This document shows, one piece after another, positions 6,551 to 15,568 of a stretch of DNA of 64,000 nucleotides. The notes under the pieces are model-generated. The model had not been told where the DNA came from. It saw nothing but the letters and a program-made list of their open reading frames with translations, and did not search any database. The translations under genes and the position numbers were made by a program. The DNA lies in contig NZ_BMXR01000002.1 of the NCBI RefSeq assembly GCF_014651855.1, positions 1 to 64,000 of the forward strand, given 5' to 3'. The DNA is from Saccharospirillum salsuginis (GTDB taxonomy: Bacteria > Pseudomonadota > Gammaproteobacteria > Pseudomonadales > Natronospirillaceae). Within the stretch, counting starts at the first letter, position 1. Each line of letters opens with the position of its first letter.

Positions 6551-7333
6551 ATGGCTGATTGCAATCATACGCCAGAATCCCGCTCGTCCCAAATAAGTCC
6601 CACTGAAAACAGTTATCTCACTGTCTTGTCCCATCCCGTTCGCATACGGGACGATTTCTATTCCCTGAACGATCTGCACCAGGCCGCCGGTGGCGACCCG
6701 GCGCACCATCCCGACCGGTTTTTGGAAACGCCGCTGGCCCAGGCTTGGGAGGCGTGTTTGGTGGAGCGGGTTGGGGGGCGTGTTCGGAGTTCGGTCCCGT
6801 CGGAAGGGGGTGAGGTGGGTCGCGCACGGCGCCGATGTGCGGACCATGCGCTCCTACAGGGGTCGGTTTCGGTGTTTGCTCGGCGGGAGTTGGCTCAGGG
6901 GTATGCGTTTTGGGTCGGCGAGCGCTTTGCCTTGGCGGTGCTGCGGGCCTTGGAAGACCGGCCCGATCCCGCTGCGCTCGATGCCAACCCCCACACGCGG
7001 TACGACCTGGGTTATGTGCGGGACTTGCGTTGGGATGAGGACCGGCCGGGCGATATCGCCTGGTGGGAGTACGATGGCCAGGGGGCGCTGACGGCGGAGG
7101 AAGCCGCCGCCCGCGGGCGGGATTTCTTCGAGCAAACGCGGCATCTGGCGCGCACCAACCCCGCGGATGCGGAAATGGCGCTGAAACACTGCCTGTTGCG
7201 CTGGTTCGAAGGCGGGTTTCCCGGTCGGGGGTTCCACCACTGCGAAATGGTCTTCTGCGACTGGCTGAGCCGCGCCGCCGTGGCGTGGATGGCCTCGAAC
7301 GGTCGGGATGCGGTGCCGTTGGCCGCGCGGTAG
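6551..7333 (+). CDS. KilA-N domain protein
   Basis: 260 residues. VRIRDDFYSLNDLHQAAGGD followed by FARRELAQGYAFWVGERFAL matches the KilA-N fold, a DNA-binding domain typical of phage and phage-derived proteins. The segment between (about residues 75-110) is arginine-rich and lacks the usual linker; the reading frame is nevertheless intact. The C-terminal half is acidic with several tryptophans and was not recognised. AGGAG precedes the ATG. It sits alone between the cassette cluster and an AraC gene, so it may be a prophage remnant or a domesticated regulator. Confidence 0.7.
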   Translation: MADCNHTPESRSSQISPTENSYLTVLSHPVRIRDDFYSLNDLHQAAGGDPAHHPDRFLETPLAQAWEACLVERVGGRVRSSVPSEGGEVGRARRRCADHALLQGSVSVFARRELAQGYAFWVGERFALAVLRALEDRPDPAALDANPHTRYDLGYVRDLRWDEDRPGDIAWWEYDGQGALTAEEAAARGRDFFEQTRHLARTNPADAEMALKHCLLRWFEGGFPGRGFHHCEMVFCDWLSRAAVAWMASNGRDAVPLAAR

Positions 7334-7380
7334 CGGCCGTTTCCCCATTGGCGTACGTCCCGGGCTGTGGCGTCTCTCCT

Positions 7381-7419
7381 GCCCGGGCCGGCCCGGGCGC
7401 TTCCTTTGGCTTGAAGCGC
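7381..7419. terminator. Palindrome and hairpin after the KilA-N gene
   Basis: A perfect 18-base palindrome GCCCGGGCCGGCCCGGGC is followed at once by GCGCTTC/GAAGCGC around a nine-base loop. There is no T-run right after it, so a terminator role is only possible. Confidence 0.35.
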
Positions 7420-7483
7420 CGGCCGGGGCCGGGTACCTTGTTTTTCCGAGGACGGTTTACCGTATAAACAATGGAGTGCGTCG

Positions 7484-8302
7484 ATGGCCCCCGACCCCAC
7501 CTTTTACCTGAAGCCCTGTCCGGCGCTGCCCTATGTGGAAATGCGTCGGGCGCGGCGTTCCCAGGCCTGTTATCACACGCACTCCCACGATGAGTTTTCG
7601 TTCGGTGTCATCGATCAGGGGCAGGCGTTGTACCGCAACGGGTCGGACCGTCACACCATCGGTCAGGGCTCCACGGTTACCATCAACCCGGCCGATGCCC
7701 ATTCCTGCAACCCGGACGAGGGCGACTGGTCCTACCGCATGCTGTTTGTCGATACCGGCTGGATCGGTCGGCTGCAACAGGAACTGACCGGTTCCGGGCA
7801 GGACTATCAGGCCTTTCCCGCGCACTTCCAGTCGAACCCGGTTTATTTCCAGCGGTTCGATACCCTGTTTCGGCAGTTGGAAGCCGGTGCCGGTTCGCTG
7901 GAGGCCGAAAGTCTGCTCGTTGGCTACCTCGCCGGGTGTCTGGCCGAGGGATCGGCTCAACGGCACTACAGGACGGATTCGACCGGTCTCGCCCGCGTGC
8001 GGGACCGGATTCTGGACAACCTCGACCAAACCCTCACGCTGGATGAGCTCTCGCAGGAGGCGGGCGTCAGTCGCTATCACCTTATCCGTACCTTCAAGCA
8101 AACCTATGGCATGGCGCCACACGCCTATCAGCTGGATCATCGCATCAAGCGCGCCAAGCGATTGTTGCGAACCGGTCGGCCGCTGAGCGATGTCGCGTTG
8201 GATCTCGGCTTTGCCGATCAGGCGCATTTCCAGCGGCACTTCAAACAACGCCTGGCGATGACGCCGGGGCAATTTCAGTCGTTCAACGCCACGGTCGTCT
8301 AG
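7484..8302 (+). CDS. AraC-family regulator with cupin sensor
   Basis: 272 residues. The N-terminal AraC-binding cupin has HTHSHDEFSFGVIDQGQALY and TINPADAHSCNP; the C-terminal half has two helix-turn-helix units (LDELSQEAGVSRYHLIRTFK and LSDVALDLGFADQAHFQRHF). This is a small-molecule-responsive DNA-binding activator or repressor; the ligand cannot be read from sequence. GGAG lies seven bases before the ATG. Proteins of this build often control neighbouring LysE-type exporters or metabolic genes, but no such partner is adjacent, so its target is unknown. Confidence 0.9.
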   Translation: MAPDPTFYLKPCPALPYVEMRRARRSQACYHTHSHDEFSFGVIDQGQALYRNGSDRHTIGQGSTVTINPADAHSCNPDEGDWSYRMLFVDTGWIGRLQQELTGSGQDYQAFPAHFQSNPVYFQRFDTLFRQLEAGAGSLEAESLLVGYLAGCLAEGSAQRHYRTDSTGLARVRDRILDNLDQTLTLDELSQEAGVSRYHLIRTFKQTYGMAPHAYQLDHRIKRAKRLLRTGRPLSDVALDLGFADQAHFQRHFKQRLAMTPGQFQSFNATVV

Positions 8303-8379
8303 TTGTTGTCGTTCCTAGCTATCCTGCATCCAGTACCACTTAACCGCCGCCCGTAGTGAACCTGCACAGGGAGCGCCGC

Positions 8380-9303
8380 ATGAAATACACCACCGACCTG
8401 TCGTACCGACGCCGCGTGGACGCCGCCATTGCTTACATCCGGTCCAATCCCGGAGCGGATTTGTCGTTGAACACCCTGGCGGATGTAGCATCGTTTTCGT
8501 CGTTTCATTTCCATCGCATTTTCAAGTCCATTACCGGAGAGCCGCTGGGGCAGTACATCCAGCGCACGCGCATGGAAAGTGCGGCCATGGCGTTGCGGTC
8601 GAACCTCAATTTGAGCGTGGTGGAAGTCGCGCTGCAGCACGGCTACGAAAGCCCGGACGGTTTCAGTCGTGCTTTTCGCAAGGTGTTTGGCCTGTCTCCA
8701 AAAGACTGGGACCGGGATCGACCCCTGCAAAAGCGCAAGATCGGTCGGGAGCCGGATGCGTTCCCGGTTTACGATCAAACAGCGTTGTGTGAATGGGCGG
8801 ACACCTACGGCTGGACACCGGAGGTGGTGACTCTGCCGGCCATGGGCGTCGCGCGCCTCCAGGTGACGGACGCCTATCGGGACTTTGAAGGCGTCATGGC
8901 GGCGTACGACCGACTCTGGCCCTGGTACGAATCCACACTGGCTCAACATGAGGGCGCTCTGTTCCTGGGGTGCTCGCATGACGACCCGGATCTGACACCC
9001 CTGGAACGCTGCACGTTCGAGTGGGCGGCCGGACCGGTGAAATCGGACGAGGTGCCGGAAGGTATAAGCGTCGCTCAATTACCCGAGCAAACCGTGGTTC
9101 GCATTCGGCTGCAGGGCACGCTGGAACAGGAGGATCAGATCTGGCAGTACCTCTACCGGGTCTGGCTGCCGCAAAGCGCTTACGAGCCGGCACACGCGCC
9201 GGCGATGGAGCTATACTGCGAACCGCCACATACCACGCAGTGGCAAACGTACGATCTATGGTGTGCGTTGCCTCTGGTGCCCGCGGGTGCGGGTACCGCG
9301 TGA
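8380..9303 (+). CDS. AraC-family regulator with GyrI-like domain
   Basis: 307 residues. Two helix-turn-helix units at the N-terminus (LNTLADVASFSSFHFHRIFK and VVEVALQHGYESPDGFSRAF) are followed by a C-terminal GyrI-like/effector-binding domain (VVTLPAMGVARLQVTD ... EGISVAQLPEQTVVRIRLQG ... PAMELYCEPP). This is the SoxS/Rob-plus-sensor type that binds hydrophobic or cationic small molecules. ATG 8380 is preferred over the GTG at 8356 because GGGAGCG lies just upstream. It is followed in 33 bases by a VOC gene, suggesting co-transcription and perhaps antibiotic or toxic-compound response. Confidence 0.9.
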   Translation: MKYTTDLSYRRRVDAAIAYIRSNPGADLSLNTLADVASFSSFHFHRIFKSITGEPLGQYIQRTRMESAAMALRSNLNLSVVEVALQHGYESPDGFSRAFRKVFGLSPKDWDRDRPLQKRKIGREPDAFPVYDQTALCEWADTYGWTPEVVTLPAMGVARLQVTDAYRDFEGVMAAYDRLWPWYESTLAQHEGALFLGCSHDDPDLTPLERCTFEWAAGPVKSDEVPEGISVAQLPEQTVVRIRLQGTLEQEDQIWQYLYRVWLPQSAYEPAHAPAMELYCEPPHTTQWQTYDLWCALPLVPAGAGTA

Positions 9304-9336
9304 GGGTTTACAACAACAACCGATGGAGAGTTAACG

Positions 9337-9708
9337 ATGGAAATGGGTGCGTTTTCAATCAGCCTGGCGGTCAAAGACATTCACGCCTCGCGTGATTTTT
9401 ACGAGAAACTGGGCTTCGAAAAGTTCGGCGGCGACATCGATCAGAACTGGTTGATCATGAAGAACGGCGATCATCTGGTCGGTCTGTTCCAGGGCATGTT
9501 CGACAAGAACATTTTGACGTTCAACCCGAAGTGGGACCACAACGCTCAGACGGTGGAGGGCACGCCGGATGTACGCGACATTCAGCGCGACCTCAAAGCC
9601 AAAGGGGTCAAACTGATCGAAGAGGCGGACGAGTCCACCACCGGTCCGGCCTATATCACGCTGGAAGACCCGGACGGCAATCCGATCCTGATCGATCAGC
9701 ACGTCTGA
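9337..9708 (+). CDS. VOC (glyoxalase/bleomycin-resistance) family protein
   Basis: 123 residues with the beta-alpha-beta-beta-beta pairs of the vicinal oxygen chelate fold: [20 protein letters not shown] at the N-terminus and [18 protein letters not shown] at the C-terminus. VOC proteins are metal-dependent isomerases and dioxygenases or bind toxic compounds; the substrate cannot be told. GGAGAG precedes the start. The gene lies 33 bases after an AraC/GyrI regulator and is probably in its operon. A strong hairpin follows. Confidence 0.88.
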   Translation: MEMGAFSISLAVKDIHASRDFYEKLGFEKFGGDIDQNWLIMKNGDHLVGLFQGMFDKNILTFNPKWDHNAQTVEGTPDVRDIQRDLKAKGVKLIEEADESTTGPAYITLEDPDGNPILIDQHV

Positions 9709-9720
9709 CCCGTGTCGGTT

Positions 9721-9761
9721 GCACACCACAACCGGTAACGTTTTAACCGGCTGTGGTGTGC
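9721..9761. terminator. Strong bidirectional hairpin
   Basis: GCACACCACA and TGTGGTGTGC, with ACCGGT/ACCGG inside, form a long stem between two convergent genes (VOC on plus, GH16 on minus). T-runs are short, but the position fits a shared terminator. Confidence 0.7.
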
Positions 9762-9774
9762 TTGTACGTTCCCG

Positions 9775-11034
9775 TTACGGGCGCTGATACACCCGCACGT
9801 AATCCACCTGCATGGTTTGCGGGAATACGGTGGAACCGTCCGGGTTGCCCGGCCAGTTGCCGCCGACGGCCACGTTCAATATCAGGTGGAAGCGCTGGTC
9901 GAATGGGGCGGGGTAGGCGCCGTTGGACGTCCACCAGTCATTCTGGGTCTGGTAGTGAACGCCGTCGACGTACCAGCGGATTTCACCCGGCTCCCATTCG
10001 ATGGCGTATTCGTGGAAGTGGTCGACTACGGACGTCGGCGGCGTGTAGGCTTCGCCGCTGTAGGTGTTGTTCGGCCATTCACCGCCGTAGTGCAGGGTGC
10101 CGTGCACCTCGTTACCACCACCGTTGTTCAGGTTCACCGCTTCCATGATGTCGATCTCGCCGCTGGCCGCCCAGCCGCCGTAGGCGTCGTCCGTCGGCAG
10201 CATCCAGATGGCGGGCCACAGGCCCTGGCCTTCCGGCATTCTCGCGCGCACTTCAACACGGCCGTAACGCCAGTCGCCTTTGTGTTGGGTGCGCAGCCGG
10301 GCGGAGGTGTATTCGCGTGTGCCGTCCGGGCCGGTGTAGCGTTCCTGACGGGCGGTGAGGGTGAGCACGCCGTTGGCGACATGGCTGTTCTGAGGCCGCG
10401 CGGTGTAGTACTGCAGTTCGTTGTTGCCACCGCCCCAGCCGTTCACTTCGTGTTCCCACTTACCGGTGTCGATCTGGTTGCCGTTGAACTCGTCGGACCA
10501 GACCAATTGCCAGTCGTTGTTCGAGTCGTCGTCCAGCCAGGTGAAGTCCAGATAGTTCAGGTTTTGCAGGTCCTCTTCGAAATACACTTCCACCTGATGC
10601 TGGCCGCTTGTCAGTTGGGTTTCGAAACTCACGTCCGTCCAGTTCTGCCAGCCGCCGGTGTTGGGGGCAGTTAGCCGGCCGCTGACGTCGGTGTTGTCGA
10701 TCTTCACCCGAACGCCTCGGTTACTGTAGGGCGTGGCGCTGCGCAGGGTGATGCGATAGGTGCCGGATTGGTTTACCTGAATCGGATATTTCAGGTATTC
10801 GGACGCGGCGACCCAACCGACGTTGTGGCCGCCACCGGCATCGGTCGTGGGTTCGATGTCGACGTCATCGTAACGATAGGCACCGCCGCTGTTGCCGGTG
10901 GTGGTGTCGTAGTAGCTGTCGTAGTCTTCCGCTTCCAGTCGCCCCGGAATCTGGGTCGGTGCGGCCCAGCCTAATGTTGGGCCAAGCAACAGAATGGACA
11001 CCAGGGTGCGCCAGATAAAGTGATGGATGTTCAT
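9775..11034 (-). CDS. Secreted CBM6-GH16 endo-beta-1,3-glucanase (laminarinase type)
   Basis: 419 residues. A signal peptide (residues 1-25, ending GWAAPT) is followed by a CBM6 module (about 30-166: RLEAEDYD ... GGGHNVGWVAASEYLKY ... NYLDFTWL) and a GH16 catalytic domain (about 172-419). GEIDIMEAV holds the ExDxxE catalytic triad (E293, D295, E298), and WPAIWMLP and GTLHYGGEWPN are laminarinase-like. It cleaves beta-1,3 (or mixed beta-1,3/1,4) glucans outside the cell. The start at 11034 follows GGGAGA. It lies 20 bases downstream of the GH9 gene, as third gene of the glucanase operon. Confidence 0.92.
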   Translation of the reverse strand: MNIHHFIWRTLVSILLLGPTLGWAAPTQIPGRLEAEDYDSYYDTTTGNSGGAYRYDDVDIEPTTDAGGGHNVGWVAASEYLKYPIQVNQSGTYRITLRSATPYSNRGVRVKIDNTDVSGRLTAPNTGGWQNWTDVSFETQLTSGQHQVEVYFEEDLQNLNYLDFTWLDDDSNNDWQLVWSDEFNGNQIDTGKWEHEVNGWGGGNNELQYYTARPQNSHVANGVLTLTARQERYTGPDGTREYTSARLRTQHKGDWRYGRVEVRARMPEGQGLWPAIWMLPTDDAYGGWAASGEIDIMEAVNLNNGGGNEVHGTLHYGGEWPNNTYSGEAYTPPTSVVDHFHEYAIEWEPGEIRWYVDGVHYQTQNDWWTSNGAYPAPFDQRFHLILNVAVGGNWPGNPDGSTVFPQTMQVDYVRVYQRP

Positions 11035-11054
11035 GCGTTGTCTCCCAAAAATTT

Positions 11055-13631
11055 TCATGAGCATTGCGGACCATCGAGGTCCGGTGTCGGGGCGGGTTCG
11101 CCGTCGGGTTTGGAACCCTGCAGGCCGAAGCTGACGGATTGGCCGGGCTGGATGGTCCGGTTCCAGTCGAGGGGTGTGGCCGTGTAGGTCGGCCCCTCCG
11201 AGAGGGTCGCGTTCCAGTGGTTGACGACGCCGATGCCGTCCGGGAAGGTCCAGTAAACGGTCCACTCCTGAATCGCGTCCGGCCCTTCGTTGTTCAGCGT
11301 CACGGTGGCGATGAAGCCGGTGTTCCATGCGTTGTCGATCCGGAACTCACAACCGAGCCCGCCGTTCCCCGGTGATTTCACGGCAATCGACACCGTCGCC
11401 GGTTGGGAAGTGGCTCCCTGGTCGTCCACAACGGTGTAGGTGAATGCATCCGTTCCGGTGAAGCCGGCATCGGGCGTGTAGGTTCGCGTTGCGCCGGTGC
11501 CGGTCAGGGTGCCGTTGGCGGGGTCGGTGGTCTGGTAACTCTGAATCTCGCCGTCCGCGTCCTGGCCGTCCAGTTGAACGGTGAGGGCGGTGTTCTGCGG
11601 TGCGGTCAGTTCAAGATCGCGCGCGGTCGGCGGGCAGTTGGTGTCGGTGCCGCAGGGCTCGCCCGGTTCGGATCCCCAGAGCAGGGCATCTCCGTTGTAG
11701 AGGGCGATCTTGGGGGCGTTGCGGTAGGTGGTGTCGTACCCGTCCCAGGATGGGTCGCCGTCATTGCCCCAGTGCGGTTCATCGCTGTCGCTCGGCAACG
11801 ACAACCGGAACTGGACCTCTTTGCGGTAATCCGACTGACCGCCGGGGAAGATGTCGACGCCGGTGAAGTCCACTTCCACGTAGTGGATGTTGTTGGCGGG
11901 GTCGCCCCAGGGCATCAGCGATGACACCGAGGTCGCCTGACTGTAGGCGGTGCTGACGGTGACATCCTCCGGCGTATAACCGAGGTCGATTTCATCGCTC
12001 AGGTCGACGAAGTAGCGGAACGTCATCTCATCGGTTCCGGTCGCCGGCCAGGCGGAGCGGTTATTCACCCGTGTGGCCAATTCGATGAAGCGCGGCCCTT
12101 CCGCGTTCACCTTGGCCTCGACGAAATATTCCAGGTCGCGTTCCTCGGCGGGCGGGAACTGATCGTCCGGAATCGGGTCGCCGCCGAAATCCAGCCAGAG
12201 CCGGGCGAGAGCACCGGTGAAGCCGGCGTTGTAATCGGTCGCCACTTCGTTGGCGATGTAGTCGCCCCGGTCGTCGCTGTAGTCGTCACCGGAACCCGGC
12301 CCGCCGACCAGCGCGCCAATCAGCAGATGCCGGCTTTGCTCGGGCACTTGCAGGCTGTCCGCCCAGGAGCCGTGAGCGCCCCGGTGGTGCGGGTTTTTCG
12401 GCCCGTCCGGCGCCATGCCGATCTGGTAGGGAATGCCTTCGGGGTTGTCGCCCATGATGTACCCGATTTGCCCGACCGCGAAGTCGTAGTAGGGGGCGAT
12501 CTTCGGATGGTCCGGGTCGGTGCCCCGCAAGTAATCCGAATACACCAACGCCACAAAGGCGGTATTGGCGGCGTAGCGGGTGGCGCCCCAGGTATCGAGT
12601 TGCGCCAGGCCGCCTTCGGTGTAGGGCACACGTTCGCCCTGGTAACCGGTGGACCAGTAATCGAGCCAGCGTTCGGCATCGGTCTGGTATTCGGCCTCGT
12701 CGGTCAGCTGCGCCAACAGTACGTAGGAACCGTAGCTCTTGTCGTCCCAGGCGTGCGTCCATTTGAAGGACTTGATGTCGGACTGGGGTTCGGTGTTGAG
12801 CTGGGCATAATCGGCCCGGGCGTTATCCAGGTAGTCGGTATCGCCCGTGGCCTCGTACAGCCAGATCGCGGACCAGACCCATTCGTCCCGGTAGCCGCTC
12901 CAGGAGTTGTAGAACGACTGGGCGTCGGTGATGCAGTCGCTGTATTTGCCGGGGTAGGTTTTGGCGAAGTCGTACAGTTGCCGTGCGTGGGTGCGCAGTT
13001 GGTCGCTGTAGTCCGGGTCCGCGGTTTCGAACACCAGGGAGATGGCGGCCAATGCGGCGGCGGTTTCACCGGCGAGGTCGGACCCCGGACAGTCCGCATC
13101 GATCTTGAAAGCCGGCCTTTGGCTGGCGGAACGATGCGTCAGATGAATCACTTCCGGCGGGCCCCACCAGGCGTGGTCGGCCGAGCCCTGGCCCACCTGG
13201 CCGTACAGTTCGTTCGGTGCGGTGTGGGCGGCCATGAAGTAGTCCGCCACGAACCGCAGGTTGTTGCGGATGTGCGGCATCTGGCCGGTCTGTTCGTAAG
13301 CCTGCGGGTTCTCCAGAACGCCCCAGGCCAGCATGGTGGCGGAGGCGGCCATGGGGAACCCGAACTTGACGTGATCGCCGGCGTCGAACCAGCCGCCGGA
13401 GAGGTCGACACCGACATCCTGACCGTCGTTGAGGACGGCGTCACCGCGCCATTCGACCCGGTTCCAGTCGGGCAGGTCGCCGGCTTGTTGCGCTTCGTAA
13501 AAGTAGATGGATTTTTGCAGTGCTTCGCCAAGATTTACATCGGTCAATGTCGTATCGGCGAACAGCGGAGTGGACAGCACCAGGCTCAGGGGTAGGACCC
13601 ACAGGCCGGGTTTGAGTGCATTCGAAAACAT
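11055..13631 (-). CDS. Secreted GH9 endoglucanase with CBM3, Ig-like and CBM2 modules
   Basis: 858 residues. Signal peptide 1-25 (PLFADT). GH9 catalytic domain about 28-485: SGGWFDAGDHVKFGFP carries the catalytic aspartates D83/D86, NPHHRGAHGSW the conserved histidines, and NEVATDYNAGF the proton donor E462. A CBM3c-like module follows (about 500-650), then a linker with a cadherin/Ig-like domain (PPTARDLELTAPQNTALTV ... FTYTVVDDQGA) and a C-terminal CBM2 bounded by two cysteines (GLGCEFRID to GPQCS). GH9-CBM3c enzymes are typically processive endocellulases. AAGGAGA precedes the ATG. It is the second gene of the operon. Confidence 0.94.
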   Translation of the reverse strand: MFSNALKPGLWVLPLSLVLSTPLFADTTLTDVNLGEALQKSIYFYEAQQAGDLPDWNRVEWRGDAVLNDGQDVGVDLSGGWFDAGDHVKFGFPMAASATMLAWGVLENPQAYEQTGQMPHIRNNLRFVADYFMAAHTAPNELYGQVGQGSADHAWWGPPEVIHLTHRSASQRPAFKIDADCPGSDLAGETAAALAAISLVFETADPDYSDQLRTHARQLYDFAKTYPGKYSDCITDAQSFYNSWSGYRDEWVWSAIWLYEATGDTDYLDNARADYAQLNTEPQSDIKSFKWTHAWDDKSYGSYVLLAQLTDEAEYQTDAERWLDYWSTGYQGERVPYTEGGLAQLDTWGATRYAANTAFVALVYSDYLRGTDPDHPKIAPYYDFAVGQIGYIMGDNPEGIPYQIGMAPDGPKNPHHRGAHGSWADSLQVPEQSRHLLIGALVGGPGSGDDYSDDRGDYIANEVATDYNAGFTGALARLWLDFGGDPIPDDQFPPAEERDLEYFVEAKVNAEGPRFIELATRVNNRSAWPATGTDEMTFRYFVDLSDEIDLGYTPEDVTVSTAYSQATSVSSLMPWGDPANNIHYVEVDFTGVDIFPGGQSDYRKEVQFRLSLPSDSDEPHWGNDGDPSWDGYDTTYRNAPKIALYNGDALLWGSEPGEPCGTDTNCPPTARDLELTAPQNTALTVQLDGQDADGEIQSYQTTDPANGTLTGTGATRTYTPDAGFTGTDAFTYTVVDDQGATSQPATVSIAVKSPGNGGLGCEFRIDNAWNTGFIATVTLNNEGPDAIQEWTVYWTFPDGIGVVNHWNATLSEGPTYTATPLDWNRTIQPGQSVSFGLQGSKPDGEPAPTPDLDGPQCS

Positions 13632-13722
13632 AGCGTTCTCCTTGTTTTCAGGGGTTGGGGCCGGTGTGATGACCGGCCGGGATGGGTCGTTCGAGTCCTT
13701 GCGAACGACAGTGACGGAATGC

Positions 13723-15099
13723 TTAGTTGAGCGGTGTGAACCGTATCCAGTTCAGGTTCCAACCGCCCTGGGGCGCGGCGATGCCAAGGTTCTGGCGACC
13801 GGCCGAAAGGTCGACCGTGGTCGAGACCGTTTGCCACTGTTGCCAGCCGCCGGTGGCCGGCACCTGAACCTGGCCGTACACGGGCAAGCCGCCAGCTCGC
13901 TCCAGTTGCACAACGCCCGGGTTCGACCAGGCGCTGGCGACGCGGAACTCGACGCGATAGGTGCCGGTGGTGGGGAGGTCGACATCGTGGTACGCGAGCC
14001 AGTCGCCGGCGTCCACCCAGCCGACATTGAGACCGCCGCCGTCATCTGAGGTGGACTCGGTCTGGATGCCGCTCATGTAATCGAAGGCTTCGGCTTCGAT
14101 GTGAACCGTGCCGGTGTCGGGCGGTTCTGTGTCGTCGTTCCACTGGCTGACGATGGTTTTAACCAACTGGCCGGAGTCGGTCAGCGAGCCGTCCGGTCGC
14201 CAGATGGAGGCGCCTTCGTATTTGTCATTCCAGGCCCAGTTGGCGTGGCTGATGTGGTTGTTTTTGAAGAACGTCATCCAGCGGTCGGTCTCCGCGTAGT
14301 TGACCGCGCCATCGCCGTTGGCGTTGACCGTGCCCCACTCGGTGGCGAACAGGGCGATGCCGTTGTCGAGGGCTGTTTGGGCTTTATCGCGCAGGGATTG
14401 GCCGTGCGTGCCGGCGTAGAAGTGCAGGGTGTAGGCGATGTTCGGCCGGTCGATCGGGTTCCAGGAAGCGACATCGACATCCTGCGACCAGTTGGGTGTG
14501 CCCATGATGATCAGGTTGTCCGGATCGATGGCGCGGATGGTGTCGATCACCGACTCGGCATAGGGTTTCAACTGGTTATCCCAGGAGACGTCCAGGGGTT
14601 CGTTGTAGAGCTCGTAGATGACGTTGTCGTGGTCGCCCCAACGATAGGCGACCGTCTCGAAAAACGACTTGGCCATGGCCCAGTCTTCGTGGGCGTGGTG
14701 GCTGTGGTAGTCCACGATCACGTAGAGGTCTTCATCGATGGCGGCCTGGATAACGCGGTTCAGTCGCGCCATATTGCCGTCCCAGTCCCGGTCGACACCG
14801 CCGTCGGCGGCATGGCCGATCGCGGCGCGCACCAGGTCCGCACCGAACTCGGTTTTCATGGTGCGTACGTCGGCGGCGGTGTAAAAATCCTCGCCGCCCC
14901 AGCCGGTGTTGCTCCAGAACAGGCTGATGCCGGCCAGGCTGCGGGCTTCCCCGCCCACCAGAACCTGGTTGCCCTGGACGCTGAGCGGCTCGACGGCGTA
15001 CGCCTGGGCGGCGCCCAGCAGGGTGGAAAGACACAGTGCGGCACGGCTCAATGAGCCCAGCCGGCGGCGGGTGGAAGGATGATGCGTTCGTAAGGTCAT
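13723..15099 (-). CDS. Secreted GH5-CBM6 endo-beta-glucanase
   Basis: 458 residues. Signal peptide about 1-35 ([12 protein letters not shown]). GH5 domain about 38-320, resembling subfamily 2: YELYNEPLD holds the acid/base E167, FATEWGT the nucleophile E254, and [12 protein letters not shown] the conserved histidines. A CBM6 module occupies about 335-458 ([10 protein letters not shown] ... [17 protein letters not shown]). It hydrolyses beta-1,4-glucan or a related polymer at the cell surface or outside. It is the first gene of the three-gene operon, 91 bases before the GH9 gene. Two LacI-type palindromes lie upstream. Confidence 0.92.
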   Translation of the reverse strand: MTLRTHHPSTRRRLGSLSRAALCLSTLLGAAQAYAVEPLSVQGNQVLVGGEARSLAGISLFWSNTGWGGEDFYTAADVRTMKTEFGADLVRAAIGHAADGGVDRDWDGNMARLNRVIQAAIDEDLYVIVDYHSHHAHEDWAMAKSFFETVAYRWGDHDNVIYELYNEPLDVSWDNQLKPYAESVIDTIRAIDPDNLIIMGTPNWSQDVDVASWNPIDRPNIAYTLHFYAGTHGQSLRDKAQTALDNGIALFATEWGTVNANGDGAVNYAETDRWMTFFKNNHISHANWAWNDKYEGASIWRPDGSLTDSGQLVKTIVSQWNDDTEPPDTGTVHIEAEAFDYMSGIQTESTSDDGGGLNVGWVDAGDWLAYHDVDLPTTGTYRVEFRVASAWSNPGVVQLERAGGLPVYGQVQVPATGGWQQWQTVSTTVDLSAGRQNLGIAAPQGGWNLNWIRFTPLN

Positions 15100-15262
15100 G
15101 GTCTTGATCCTTGTTATTGCTGTTTTCGGACCAGAGCGTTACGACCCGCTGGGGAACATCAGCTGCCTTCCTTGGTGGGCTATCCGGATCAGCGGTGGCT
15201 CTGCCTTGGGTGCTGAACGGATACGGCATCGATGGGTGCGCAGGGCTTCATCGATATTCGTA

Positions 15263-15276
15263 TGTAACCGGTTACA
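15263..15276. promoter_or_regulatory. LacI-type operator, proximal
   Basis: TGTAACCGGTTACA is a perfect 14-base palindrome with the central CG typical of LacI/GalR-family operators. It lies about 165 bases upstream of the GH5 start and probably controls the glucanase operon. Confidence 0.7.
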
Positions 15277-15287
15277 GTTTGAGGGCT

Positions 15288-15309
15288 AAAAAAAACCTCC
15301 CGATGGAGG
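15288..15309 (-). terminator. Rho-independent terminator on the minus strand
   Basis: On the minus strand CCTCC, a short loop and GGAGG are followed by eight T. It lies between the two operators upstream of the GH5 gene. It could stop readthrough from the fhs operon, or act as an attenuator if the promoter lies to its right. Confidence 0.7.
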
Positions 15310-15370
15310 CGAATTTCCCCGTTTTGTTAGCTCAGGTTGATGCTATGGCAGTTCCGGGCACGACCTGAAT

Positions 15371-15383
15371 GAAACCGGTTACC
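15371..15383. promoter_or_regulatory. LacI-type operator, distal
   Basis: GAAACCGGTTACC matches the proximal palindrome in its central ten bases. Around it GACCTG (15362) and CAGGTC (15383) form an extra outer inverted repeat. The centre-to-centre distance to the proximal site is about 107 bases, compatible with looping. Confidence 0.6.
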
Positions 15384-15568
15384 AGGTCAGAGTAGAACGC
15401 CTGGCGCGACTGTGCAAGGTCCCGATGCCCTCGAATGTGCAACACTGCGGCAGGGCGGTCGAATGCGGACACCTTCAACGTGCACGGAGCGCCCGGCTCG
15501 GTCCTGGTCTACAATCACAATGTGTACCTCATTCCCCTGTATCCATGCATCGCGCGGCGGGGAGGCCG

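Noticed and set aside
9817..15054. Long open frames opposite the glucanase genes
   Set aside because: They are mirror frames of GC-rich coding DNA; they lack ribosome sites, and the minus-strand genes have complete catalytic motifs and signal peptides.
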